From contig CAWEBF010000019.1 of NCBI GenBank assembly GCA_963807235.1, forward strand, positions 1 through 64,000: a DNA stretch of 64,000 nucleotides. Reading direction: 5' to 3'. Position numbers and translations under genes: made by a program. Source of the stretch: CAWEBF01 sp963807235 (GTDB lineage Bacteria > Acidobacteriota > Vicinamibacteria > Vicinamibacterales > UBA2999). Each line of letters begins with the position of its first letter. The stretch's first letter is position 1. This document shows positions 44,864 to 55,060 of the stretch, in pieces. A model generated the notes under the pieces. It searched no databases. It saw only the letters and a program-made list of their open reading frames with translations, and was not told the DNA's origin.

Positions 44864-46361
44864 ATGACCACCGCCCGCAGCATTCGCGACGACGTGGCCG
44901 CCGGCCGTGTGTCGGCCGTCGAGGTGTGCCGCCAGGCGCTTGCGCGGATCGACCACGTCAACCCGGCGCTGAACGCGTTCAACACCGTGTCCCACAATCG
45001 CGCCCTTGCGCGGGCCGCCGAGGTGGATGCGAGCCGGGCCGCCGGCATGACGCTTGGCCCGCTGGCAGGCGTACCGGTGGCCGTCAAGGACAACATCTGC
45101 ACGCGCGGCGTACGGACCACCGCATCGTCGCGCATCCTGGAGACCTACAGGCCGCCCTACGACGCCACGGTGGTGACGCGTCTGGAAGCGGCCGGGGCCG
45201 TGATCGTCGGCAAGACCAACTGCGACGAGTTCGCGATGGGATCGTCGAACGAGAACTCGGCGTTCGGACCGGTGCGCAACCCCTGGGCCCTCACGCACGC
45301 GCCGGGCGGATCGAGCGGCGGTTCGGCCGCCGCGGTGGCCGCCGATTGCGTGCCGATCGCGTTGGGCTCGGACACGGGCGGCTCAATCCGCCAGCCGGCG
45401 TCTTTCTGCGGCGTCGTGGGTCTCAAGCCCACCTACGGCCGCGTGTCGCGCTACGGCCTGCTGGCCTTCGCGTCGTCGCTCGACCAGATTGGCCCGCTGA
45501 CGCGATCGGTGGACGATGCCGCGCTGGCACTCTCGGTGATCGCGGGTGCGGATCCCGCCGATGCCACGTCGGCGCCCGAGGACGTGAGCGCGTGGGCGGC
45601 CGGATCCACGGACGGCGTGCGGGGACTCCGCATCGGCGTGCCGCGCCAGTTCACCCACGAGGGCGTAGACGCGCAGGTCAGCGAGGCGTTCGACCGGGCC
45701 CTGGCACAGTTCGAGGCGCTGGGCGCGACGCTCGTGGACGTGGACCTGCCGCACGCGCCCTACGGCGTCCCCGCCTACTATCTGGTGTGCACGGCGGAGG
45801 CCAGCTCGAACCTCGCGCGCTACGACGGCGTGAAGTACAGGCTACCGGTCGCCCGCGGCGGCCAACGGTCTCAAGGCGATGTACACCCACACGCGCAGCG
45901 AGGGATTCGGCGCGGAGGTGAAGCGGCGCATCATGCTGGGCACCTACGTCTTGAGCGCCGGCTACTACGACGCCTATTATCTGAAGGCCCAGCAGGTGCG
46001 CACGTTGCTGCGCCAGGACTACGAGCGGGCCTTCGAGCGGGTGGACGCGGTGGCCATGCCGACCAGCCCGCTGCCGCCGTTTGCGCTTGGCGAGAAGACG
46101 GGAGATCCGCTACAGATGTACCTCGCCGACATCTTCACGGTGAGCGCCAACCTGGCGGGGCTGCCAGCCATCAGCGTGCCCTGCGGGGTCGCCGAGGCGG
46201 ACAACGGCACCAGGCTGCCGCTCGGCGTGCAGCTGACCGGTCGCGCGTTCGATGAGTCCACGCTCCTGAGAGCCGCTGGAGCGTTCGAGCAGGCCACGTC
46301 GTGGCACACGCTCCAGCCGCCCGCGATTGCGGGCACCGCGGGGTCTGGCGCAGTCAGCTAG
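44864..46361 (+). CDS. gatA: Asp/Glu-tRNA amidotransferase subunit A, one frameshift
   Basis: The amidase-signature protein starts MTTARSIRDDVAAGRVSAVE. The catalytic Lys is in GVPVAVKDNICTRGVRTTA, the cis-Ser in ALTHAPGGSSGGSAAAVAAD and the nucleophile Ser in ALGSDTGGSIRQPASFCG. A frame change near 45850, between SSNLARYDGVKYR and MYTHTRSEGFGAEVKRRIML, joins the C-terminal third (LLRQDYERAFERVDAVAMPT). The total is about 498 residues. GatA hydrolyses glutamine and feeds ammonia to GatB. Both sides of the break are highly conserved, so a sequence error is likely. Confidence 0.95.
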
Positions 46362-46387
46362 CCGCGGGACAGAACGAGGAGAGACAG

Positions 46388-47360
46388 ATGGATCGACGAG
46401 ATGTCCTGAAGCATGCGGCTCTGCTGGCCACGGCCGTTGTCGGCAACGAACGCCTGACGTCGGCGCAGGCCCCCGCGCCCGCCGCGCCGGCCGCAGCCGC
46501 GGCCCCCAACACCGTGCGCTTCTTCCCCGGCTTCAAGCCGTTCTCGGTGAAGACGCTCGGGCGCCGTGATCAACGGCGTGATCGGCGGCTCCGGGCCACC
46601 GCTGCTGCTGCTGCACGGCGCGCCGCAGAGCCACATCACGTGGCGGATGGTGGCGCCGAAGATGGCCGCCTCCCGCACGGTGGTGGTGCCCGATCTCCGC
46701 GGCTACGGCGACAGCAGCAAGCCGCCGGACGGCGAGAACCACGTGAACTACTCCAAGCGCGCGATGGCGTTGGATCAAATCGAAGTGATGAAGTCGTTCG
46801 GCTTCGATCGCTTCCCCGTCATCGGCCAGGATCGCGGCGGCCGGGTGACTCACCGGCTGATCCTGGACCACCCCAATGCCGTGAGCCACGCAGCGGTGCT
46901 GGACATCCTGCCCACCCGCTACCTGTACACCCACGTCACTCTCGAATTCGTGCGGGCCTACTTCCACTGGTTCAACTACCTGCGCGCGGCGCCGGGTCCG
47001 GAGAACGAGCTCAAGGCCGCCAACGACGCGGCGGCGGCCAAGGCCACCTCGGAAATCCAGCTCGAGTATCTGCGCACGATGCGCGACCCGGCGACGATCC
47101 ACGCGATGTGCGAGGACTATCGCGCCAGCGCCTCGGTGGACCTGACGTACGACGAGGCCGACGAGGCCAAGAAGATCGGCTGTCCGCTGCGCGTGCTGTG
47201 GGCCGAGAAGGGGGCGATGGGCCGGCTGTACGACGTGCTGGGCATCTGGAAGAACTACGGCACCAACGTCACCGGCCGCGGGCTGCCGGGCGGGCACAAT
47301 CTTCAGGAGGACATCCCGGACATGGTGAGCGCCGAGATAGAGGCATTGCTCAAGACGTAG
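46388..47360 (+). CDS. Exported haloacetate dehalogenase-like alpha/beta hydrolase, one frameshift
   Basis: ATG 46388 gives MDRRDVLKHAALLATAVVGN, a Tat-like twin-Arg signal, followed by an Ala/Pro-rich spacer. After a shift near 46560 the alpha/beta hydrolase core begins: LLLLHGAPQSHITWRMVAPK, DLRGYGDSSKP, nucleophile Asp in VIGQDRGGRVTHRLILDHP, and the catalytic His in LPGGHNLQEDIP. FHWFNYL near the lid places His-Trp where fluoroacetate dehalogenases bind halide, and VLWAEKGAMGRLYDVLGIWK also resembles that group. Epoxide hydrolase activity is an alternative. The export signal is unusual for this normally cytoplasmic enzyme. Confidence 0.8.
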
Positions 47361-47368
47361 GCGGCAGC

Positions 47369-47443
47369 AGGCTCTGGGCGCTAGGCTTTGGGCTCTCGGC
47401 CCGCTCTTCCTTTTGCCCTTTGCCTTTTGCCTTTTGCCTTGTC
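47369..47443. repeat. Two adjacent heptad repeat arrays
   Basis: The first array (47369-47398) reads GGCTCTG, GGCGCTA, GGCTTTG, GGCTCTC. The second (47405-47443) reads CCTTTTG, CCCTTTG, CCTTTTG, CCTTTTG, CCTTG. They fill the spacer between the hydrolase and the metal-binding protein gene. Both have a 7-bp period but different words. Confidence 0.7.
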
Positions 47444-47460
47444 CATACTGAACACGGCCA

Positions 47461-48724
47461 TGCGCAACCCGGCCGAACGGCTCATCTTTGCCGCGCGACG
47501 GTGCTGGCCATCGTCGCGTGCTGCCGTGCCGGGCGCCGCCTGGAAGCGCAGCGTAAGACACCGCCCCCCCCGCCGACACTCCCGCCTCTCGTTCAGACAT
47601 GTCCCATGCACCCGGACGTGGTCGAGACGAAGCCGGGCACCTGCCCCCTGTGCAAGATGAACCTGGTGGCGGCGCGCCTCGACGCGGCGTGGATGTGCCC
47701 GCTGCATGCGGCGGTGATCGAGAACGCGCCGGGGTCGTGCCGGCTCTGTGCGCGCGCGCTGGTGCCGGTCACCGTCTCGCTGGCGTGGACCTGCCGGGGC
47801 GAGGTCAACGCGCAACATCTCGAGCCGGGTCTTTGCGCCGACGGCTCGCCGCGCATCACCAAGCGCACGCTGCGCCCCCACGGCAACCACAACCCGCAGC
47901 ACGGCGGCCAGTTCTTCATGGCGCCCGACAACTGGCACCACCTGGAGGGCACGTATCCGCGCGCCGGCAGCTTCCGGCTCTACATCTACGATGACTACGC
48001 CCGGTCGCTGGGCACCGCGGCGCTGGGGCAAATCAGCGCACGGCTGGTCGCCGAGGAGCGCTACGACGCGGCCACGAAGAAGACCACCGAGCTTCGCGTC
48101 TTCCCGCTGCGCGTCTCGAAGGAGGGCGCCTACCTGGAAGCCGATCCGGGTCATCGCGCGTGGCCGTCGCGCCTCACCGCCAAGGTCACGCTGAAGAAGG
48201 GCGAGGCCGAGCACCGGTTCGACTTCACGTTCGCCGCCGCCACGCTGGACCCCACCGCCCCGGCGCCGCGCAACGCCCGCAACAACCGGCCCACGGCGGC
48301 CGCATCTCCCGCGCCCGCGGCCCCTGCGCCCGCGGCGCCGCCTCCCGCAGTCGTCGAGACTCCCGCGGCGGAGGCGATTGATCCAGCGGCGACGGCACCG
48401 GCGCCCACGACGATTCCGGAGATCGTCGAGGCGATTCGCGCGAAGCACCAGGAGATCGCCGGCCTGGTGGAAAAGGGCGATTTCGCCGCCATCTGGGTGC
48501 CCGCGTTCCAGGCCAAGGATCTGGCGCTCGCACTCGAACCGCACCTGTCGCATCTGTTGGAGGACGCGCGCGGGTCGGCCGAGCCCGCGCTCTTCCGCCT
48601 GGTGCAGGGCGCCTGGCGCCTCGACGCGGTGGGCGACACAGGCAACCGCGCGGAGGTGGAGTTGGCGTTCCGGCTGTTCGGCGAGGCGCTTGCCGACGTC
48701 ACGGCCGCGTTCCGTACGCAGTAA
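47461..48724 (+). CDS. Exported protein with two heavy-metal-binding domains
   Basis: ATG 47461 (MRNPAERLIFAAR) plus a frame change near 47495 gives a signal segment TVLAIVACCRAG, then a Pro-rich stretch. Two heavy-metal-binding (HMBD/YHS-like) modules follow in tandem: CPMHPDVVETKPGTCPLCKM and MCPLHAAVIENAPGSCRLCA, each with the CPxH...C.LC pattern. A His-rich segment (LRPHGNHNPQHGGQFFMAPD) leads to a beta domain, then a long Ala/Pro linker and a C-terminal helical domain. HMBD modules are common in copper and silver efflux proteins. The whole architecture is not one I recognise; a periplasmic copper-handling role is inferred. Confidence 0.75.
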
Positions 48725-48729
48725 CACTC

Positions 48730-49885
48730 ATGCCGGTACGACACGCGCTGGTCCTCGCCGCCGGAGCCGTTGCTGTCGTGGGGTGGCTCGGCGGAGACGC
48801 CCTGGCCCACAAGCCGATCACGTCGCCGTTCACGTTCTACGAGGACGTGCTTCCGATCACGGCCGCGCAGTGCGGGGCCTGTCACGCGCCGGACGGCATC
48901 GCCCCCATGTCGCTTCTCAGCCACGAAAGCGCGGTGCCCTGGGGCGAATCGATGCGGCTCGAGCTGGTGGCGGGCCACATGCCGCCGTGGGCGTCTGCGT
49001 CGCCTGCAAATCTGTTTCGCGACACGCGTCGCTTGAGCGCCCGCGAGCTGAACGTGCTCCTGACCTGGGCGGTCGGAGGCACACCATCGGGCGACGCGCC
49101 AGCCGCATCCTCAACAACGCCCGACGCGAAACCAGCGGAGTGGCCGCTCGGCGCGCCGCAACAGACGCTGGCCCTCCCGGCCATGGACCTGCCCGCGGAC
49201 GTCGCGCGCACTACCAAGGAATGGGTGCTGCCATTGACATCGTTGGCCGGACGACGCCTGGCCGGCGTGGACTTGCGCCCGGGTCTTGCCTCGGTCGTGC
49301 GCAGCGCGCGCATGTCGACGCGGCGAACCGGCGGCTCGGGCGCGACTGCCGGCGAGCGCCTGGTCGGGCTGTGGGTGCCCGGCGATCAGCCGTCGCTCTT
49401 GCCCGCTGGCGCGGCGTGGACCATCGAACCCGGAACCGAGCTCGTGGTCCGCGTGTCCTATCGCAAGCGTTGGGATCGCGAGCGCGACCCGGCCTCGGAC
49501 CAAAGCACGGTCGGGTTGTACTTCACCGGCGCCGCTGGACCCGATGCCTCGGCGGTGACGCTGCGCGCCGGTGACCAGGCCGGCGGGGAAACGCGCACCG
49601 CCTCCGCCACGATCAGCGAACACGTGCGGGCAGTAGCCTTGTGGCCCGAGCCCGCGTCGGCCGGAGCCAGCGTGAGTCTGGAGATGGTGTCAGCCGCCGG
49701 TGTGCGCTCGCACGTGGCCACGCTTGCGCCACGCGCCGAGTGGGAGCGCCGCTACTGGCTGAAACACCCGCTGGATCTTCCAGCGGGGACGCGCCTGGAA
49801 GTCAAAACCACATGGCCGGCCGTCACCGCCGGCCATGGCGGCGGAGACACCGCTGCTCGGCCTCGATACCGTGGCCGCGCGCTAA
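48730..49885 (+). CDS. Haem-containing protein with copper-monooxygenase-like C terminus
   Basis: The start MPVRHALVLAAGAVAVVGWL is a signal peptide, with the mature start near AHKPITSPFTFYEDVLPIT. One haem motif, QCGACHAPDGIAPMSLLSHE, and a possible Met ligand in GHMPPW follow. The rest resembles Cu type II ascorbate-dependent monooxygenase domains (VGLWVPGDQPSLLPAGAAWT; RRYWLKHPLDLPAGTRLEV), though the usual copper-binding His/Met residues are not clear. The raw frame runs to 49929, but a shift near 49830 would end the protein at TAA 49883-49885 with ETPLLGLDTVAAR, just before the convergent surE end. It follows the metal-binding gene by 5 bp. Confidence 0.65.
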
Positions 49886-49886
49886 C

Positions 49887-50762
49887 CTACTCGAACACCT
49901 TGCGCAGCGGTTCCACCTGGGCCTGGTAGGTCTCGCCCAGCCGCATCGGCGTCACCGCCACGAAGCCTTGCGTCACCGCCCACATGTCCGTGCCTTCGGG
50001 AGCGGCGCCACCCGCCTTGAATACGTTCCAATACATCGTCCGCCCCGACGGGTCCTTCATTTCGGCGAAGCTCTCGTCGCCGCCCGCCATCAACGCCTGC
50101 GACACGATGCGGTAGCCCTTGAATCCACCCGCGGGCGCCAGGGGAATGTTGACGTTCAGGAACGTCCCGGGCGCCAGCCCGAATTGCTTGACGCGCCGCG
50201 CCACGCCCAGCACTTCCTCGGCGGCCGCGATGTAGTCGCCGGCCGTCGCGTCGTCGGGCATCGACGCGGCCACCGCGGGCACGCCGAACATCGTCGCGTC
50301 GCGAGCCGCCGCCAGCGTGCCCGACACGTAGCCGGAGTAGCCCAGGTTGTAGCCGCGGTTGATGCCCGAGACAACCAGGTCGGGGCGCGGCTGCATGATC
50401 ATCCGCATCGCGACACGCACCACCGACGCCGGCGTGGCCGTGAGCCCGATGGCACGCATGCCGTTGGGCAGCGTCAGGTCCTGGCGATAGATCGGGTCGC
50501 GGGTCACGAGGCCGTGGCCGGAGCTGCTCTGCTGCTCCGCCGGCGCCACGATCGACACCGTGCCGATCGCCTGCAGAATCTGCGCGACCGCGGCGAGGCC
50601 CGGGGCCTGCACGCCGTCGTCATTGGTGACCAGGATACGGTAGGGCGGCGGGTCGGGCCGTTGCCGTGCGTCCGGCGCAGCGACCAGCCAGGCCGCAATC
50701 AGAACGAAGAGCAGGAAGAGTCGTGACGGTAGTGGGTCGTGACACGACCCACAGCCTACCAC
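49887..50762 (-). CDS. surE: SurE-like 5'-nucleotidase with export signal
   Basis: From GTG 50762 the protein has about 291 residues. The hydrophobic N terminus RLFLLFVLIAAWLVAAPDA looks like a signal peptide, and SurE proper starts at PPYRILVTNDDGVQAPGLAA with the metal-binding Asp pair. The second metal site is VVSGINRGYNLGYSGYVSGT, and SIVAPAEQQSSSGHGLV is typical. SurE removes phosphate from nucleoside monophosphates and is usually cytoplasmic, so an exported form is notable. The first codons lie in a 21-bp palindrome (VGCGSCHDPLP in this frame), which makes the true start uncertain. Confidence 0.85.
   Translation of the reverse strand: MVGCGSCHDPLPSRLFLLFVLIAAWLVAAPDARQRPDPPPYRILVTNDDGVQAPGLAAVAQILQAIGTVSIVAPAEQQSSSGHGLVTRDPIYRQDLTLPNGMRAIGLTATPASVVRVAMRMIMQPRPDLVVSGINRGYNLGYSGYVSGTLAAARDATMFGVPAVAASMPDDATAGDYIAAAEEVLGVARRVKQFGLAPGTFLNVNIPLAPAGGFKGYRIVSQALMAGGDESFAEMKDPSGRTMYWNVFKAGGAAPEGTDMWAVTQGFVAVTPMRLGETYQAQVEPLRKVFE
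50729..50760. repeat. Long palindrome at the surE start
   Basis: GTGGGTCGTG, one base, then CACGACCCAC forms a perfect 10-bp inverted repeat (50732-50752). Outer GGTAG and CTACC arms extend it. It overlaps the end of the small membrane protein gene and the beginning of surE. It may be a REP-like dispersed palindrome or a translation-control hairpin. Confidence 0.7.
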
Positions 50763-50989
50763 CTTGCGAAAGCACCCCTCCGGCGCCAGCGCGGCGCGCC
50801 CCAGCCGCAGGGCGATCCGTATGCCGATCTGTACGCCATAGAACCGTAGCGCCACGGCCTGAAGAGCAGCCGGAACGGCAAGGTCAGGAGGCGGAGCACG
50901 CCGCCGATGATCATGATCGGCAGCATGACGATGAACAGCACGCTGGCGACCAGCACTCCGATGAAAGCGAGCACCAGGAAGGTCATCAT
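50756..50989 (-). CDS. Small membrane protein, unknown function
   Basis: ATG 50989 (MMTFLVLAFIGVLVASVLFI) begins a 77-residue protein. One or two membrane helices span residues 3-40, and the tail rich in Arg, Trp and Gly (FRPWRYGSMAYRSAYGSPCG) resembles no family I know. Its TAG overlaps the proposed surE GTG, so coupled translation is possible. The hydrophobic N-terminal part and its proper start make it more credible than the many shadow frames. Confidence 0.45.
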   Translation of the reverse strand: MMTFLVLAFIGVLVASVLFIVMLPIMIIGGVLRLLTLPFRLLFRPWRYGSMAYRSAYGSPCGWGAPRWRRRGAFARW

Positions 50990-51065
50990 TTGATGGGAAT
51001 GGACGATTGCGGCCGGCGAAAAGTTCCCGCCTTCGCGCCTATGGCGCTTCGGCGGGCAAGCGCGC

Positions 51066-51350
51066 CTAAGCGGTCGGTTCGGCAGGCGTCTTGGGGACGT
51101 CGTAGTCCACCAGGCCGCGCTTGACCTCTTCCATCGCCAGCCGCTCACACTTGAAGGGCCGGCTCCGGACGCTCTCGGCGTCGTCGTCCAGGCGCAGCAA
51201 CGCGCCGCGGCGCAGCTGCTTGGCGCGCAGCGCGGCCACGTCCACGAACAGGAACCGGCTCTCGATTGGTGGGGCCTTCGGCCGCGGCGCGGCGGGGGCC
51301 TCCTCCTCGGTAGTGGTGTCGAGCGGTTCGTTCGTTTCTGCTATCGCCAT
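51066..51350 (-). CDS. rpoZ: RNA polymerase omega subunit, acidobacterial type
   Basis: The 94-residue protein has a low-complexity acidic N terminus and then IESRFLFVDVAALRAKQLRR and RPFKCERLAMEEVKRGLVDY, the conserved omega core including the AxxRAKQL helix. It promotes assembly of RNA polymerase. The core matches the short divergent omega family of Acidobacteriota, one of the reasons for the taxonomic guess. The 75 bp before the next gene hold nothing evident. Confidence 0.85.
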   Translation of the reverse strand: MAIAETNEPLDTTTEEEAPAAPRPKAPPIESRFLFVDVAALRAKQLRRGALLRLDDDAESVRSRPFKCERLAMEEVKRGLVDYDVPKTPAEPTA

Positions 51351-51415
51351 AGCGTCTCAGATTAACACGGGAGGGGGCGTTGCCCCCTCTCCTCAATCAG
51401 GTCGCGGCTGGCCGA

Positions 51416-51804
51416 TTACGCGGCCACGTCCACGGCGATCGTGCGCGGCTTGGCCTCGGCCTTGAACGGCAGCTTCACCGTCAGGACGCCGTTCTTGTAG
51501 TCGGCGCTGACCTTGGTGCTGTCCACCGTGTTCGGCAGCGTGAACGACCGGCTGAACGTCCCGTAGCGCCGCTCGACGCGGCGATACCGATCTTCCGGCA
51601 CGTCGGCCGGCGCCTTGCGCGTGCCCTTGATGGTCAGCGTCTCGTGATCGACGGTGACGTCGATGTCCTCGCGCGCCATCTCCGGCAGCTCGGCCTTGAT
51701 GACCACGTCGTGACTCTCCGTCTCGAAGATGTCGACCGGCGGGCACCCAGTGGCTGGCGGTCTGACGGCACCTGGTCACGCACGAAGTAACGCATTACGG
51801 TCAT
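51416..51804 (-). CDS. Hsp20/alpha-crystallin small heat-shock protein, one frameshift
   Basis: ATG 51804 (MTVMRYFVRDQVPS) follows a good AGGAGG ribosome site. A shift near 51745 leads into PPVDIFETESHDVVIKAELP, the start of the alpha-crystallin domain. MAREDIDVTVDHETLTIKGT, RRYGTFSRSFTLPNTVD and NGVLTVKLPFK complete it. The total is about 129 residues. It holds unfolded proteins for refolding. It lies 62 bp downstream of dnaK on the same strand and may share its promoter. Confidence 0.88.
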
Positions 51805-51866
51805 TGGCTCGAATCCTCCTGGACTACGGTCTTCAGTCTCGGTCTACAGTCCTCGCGGAGACCGCC

Positions 51867-53579
<1,713 letters not shown>

Positions 53580-53606
53580 GTGTTGTTGTTGTCCCCCACG
53601 AACCGA

Positions 53607-53635
53607 ATACTAGCTTGAACATTACTTTGTGTCAA
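53607..53635 (-). promoter_or_regulatory. Sigma70-type promoter for dnaK
   Basis: On the minus strand TTGACA (53635-53630) is followed after exactly 17 bp by TAGTAT (53612-53607), 28 bp before the dnaK ATG. An imperfect inverted repeat, CTTGACA...TGTTCAAG-like (53614-53636), overlaps the -35 box and spacer and could be a repressor site. Confidence 0.75.
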
Positions 53636-53644
53636 GCATATTAT

Positions 53645-53663
53645 ATGAGTGTATTACACTCAT
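53645..53663. promoter_or_regulatory. HAIR-like palindrome, possible HspR operator
   Basis: ATGAGTGTATTACACTCAT is a perfect inverted repeat (9-bp arms, one central base). Its TGAGT-N7-ACTCA spacing equals the known HspR-associated inverted repeat CTTGAGT-N7-ACTCAAG. It lies just upstream of the dnaK -35 box and between dnaK and the divergent hsp20. Confidence 0.6.
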
Positions 53664-53725
53664 GTAGTCGTTGGTCGTTAGTCGTGCGTTTCCTGGACCG
53701 TTGAGCTTCGGTCATCTATCCGCAC

Positions 53726-53763
53726 TAGAGACTGGAGACCAGAGACTGGAGACCGGAAACCAC
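53726..53763. repeat. Heptad repeat upstream of second hsp20
   Basis: The units are AGAGACT, GGAGACC, AGAGACT, GGAGACC, GGAAACC. The words resemble the right arm at 23973. The array lies between the HAIR-like site and the start of the second hsp20. Confidence 0.7.
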
Positions 53764-53789
53764 ACAGACCGCCGTATGATTGCCGGGCG

Positions 53790-54254
53790 GTGGCCCAGTT
53801 TTCCTTTATTCAGCCGAGCGAATGGGGCGATCTGGCCGAGGACGTTCGCCAGCTCTTCGACGAACTCGCCCAGGGCCGGCCTGCCGGGCCCTCCGTGGCC
53901 GGCACCTGCCGCCCCCTCGTGGACGTCTTCGAGACCGACGAAGTCATCGAGCTGGTGGTGGACGCCGCCGGTGTGCCAGCGGCGTCGCTGCGGGTCCTCT
54001 TCCGGCAAGGCGTGGTCGTCGTGGCCGGCGAGAAGACGGCGCAGGCCCCGCCCGACTCGGTGACCTACCACCTGGTGGAGCGGGACTTCGGGCGATTCGC
54101 GCGCGTGGTTCGCGTGGAAGGCGCCTTCGACGTGGACCGCGCCAGCGCCACGCTGCGCGCGGGCGAACTCACGGTGGTGCTGCCCAAGCGCATCGACCGG
54201 CGGGGCCAGGCGCACCGCCTGCCCGTGCGCCTGCCCGGGGACCACCCCGGATGA
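53790..54254 (+). CDS. Hsp20 family protein, divergent from dnaK
   Basis: The 154-residue protein starts at GTG 53790 (MAQFSFIQPSEWGDLAEDVR). The alpha-crystallin region spans about residues 42-140: RPLVDVFETDEVIELVVDAA, VPAASLRVLFRQGVVVVAGE, VERDFGRFARVVRVEGAFDV and AGELTVVLPKR. It is a second, quite different small heat-shock protein in the same locus. It overlaps the following ymdB-like start by 4 bp, so it may be the first gene of the long downstream operon. It may respond to the HAIR-like site about 130 bp upstream. Confidence 0.82.
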   Translation: MAQFSFIQPSEWGDLAEDVRQLFDELAQGRPAGPSVAGTCRPLVDVFETDEVIELVVDAAGVPAASLRVLFRQGVVVVAGEKTAQAPPDSVTYHLVERDFGRFARVVRVEGAFDVDRASATLRAGELTVVLPKRIDRRGQAHRLPVRLPGDHPG

Positions 54255-55060
54255 TCGTGCTCTTCATCGGCGACATCATCGGCCGGCCTGGACGCGAGCT
54301 GTTGCGCAAGGGCCTCGCCGCGCTCGTCGAGCACCATCACGTGGACTGCGTGATTGCCAACGCCGAGAACTCCGCCGCCGGCTTCGGCATCACCAAGGAC
54401 ATCGGCGATACGATCCTCGGCTATGGCGTGGACGTCATGACGTCGGGCAACCACATCTGGGACAAGAAGGAGGCCATCAACTACATCGGGACCGAGCGGC
54501 GCCTGCTTCGGCCCGCCAACTACCCCACCGGCGTGCCGGGACGAGGCTCGCTTGTCGCCACCACGCGTGACGGGCGGCAGGTGGGCGTCGTGAACGTCAT
54601 GGGCCGGGTGTTCATGACCGCGCTGGACGATCCCTTCGCGGTCGTCCTGAAAGAGATCGACGCGGTGCGCGCCAAGACCAAGATCGTGATCGTGGACTTC
54701 CACGCCGAAGCGACGAGCGAAAAGGTGGCCATGGGCTGGCACCTGGATGGCAAGGCGACGCTCGTCGTGGGCACGCACACGCACGTGCAGACGGCCGACG
54801 AGCGCATCCTCCCCAACGGCACGGCGTATCTGACCGATGCCGGCATGACGGGTCCGCACGATTCGATCATCGGCATGGAGCGCGAGCCCGCACTGGCGCG
54901 CTTCCGCAACGGCATGCCCTCGAAGTTCGAGCCGGCCACCGGCAACCCGCGCCTGAACGGCATCGTGGTGGCCGCCGACGACGCGACCGGCAAGGCCACC
55001 GCGGTGACGCGCATCAGCTACGGCGAGCGCGATCTGGCCGCGATTGGAGCCACGGTATGA
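54251..55060 (+). CDS. YmdB/TIGR00282 family metallophosphoesterase
   Basis: The 269-residue protein begins MIVLFIGDIIGRPGRELLRK. It shows the metal ligands of the family: GDIIGRPG, ANAENSAAGFGIT, DVMTSGNHIWDKKEA, VDFHAEATSEKVAMGWHLDG and VVGTHTHVQTADERILPNG. Relatives such as Bacillus YmdB hydrolyse 2',3'-cyclic nucleotides and affect RNA turnover and development. The role here is unproved. Both ends overlap neighbours (hsp20 before, xseA after via ATGA), which indicates an operon. Confidence 0.92.
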   Translation: MIVLFIGDIIGRPGRELLRKGLAALVEHHHVDCVIANAENSAAGFGITKDIGDTILGYGVDVMTSGNHIWDKKEAINYIGTERRLLRPANYPTGVPGRGSLVATTRDGRQVGVVNVMGRVFMTALDDPFAVVLKEIDAVRAKTKIVIVDFHAEATSEKVAMGWHLDGKATLVVGTHTHVQTADERILPNGTAYLTDAGMTGPHDSIIGMEREPALARFRNGMPSKFEPATGNPRLNGIVVAADDATGKATAVTRISYGERDLAAIGATV

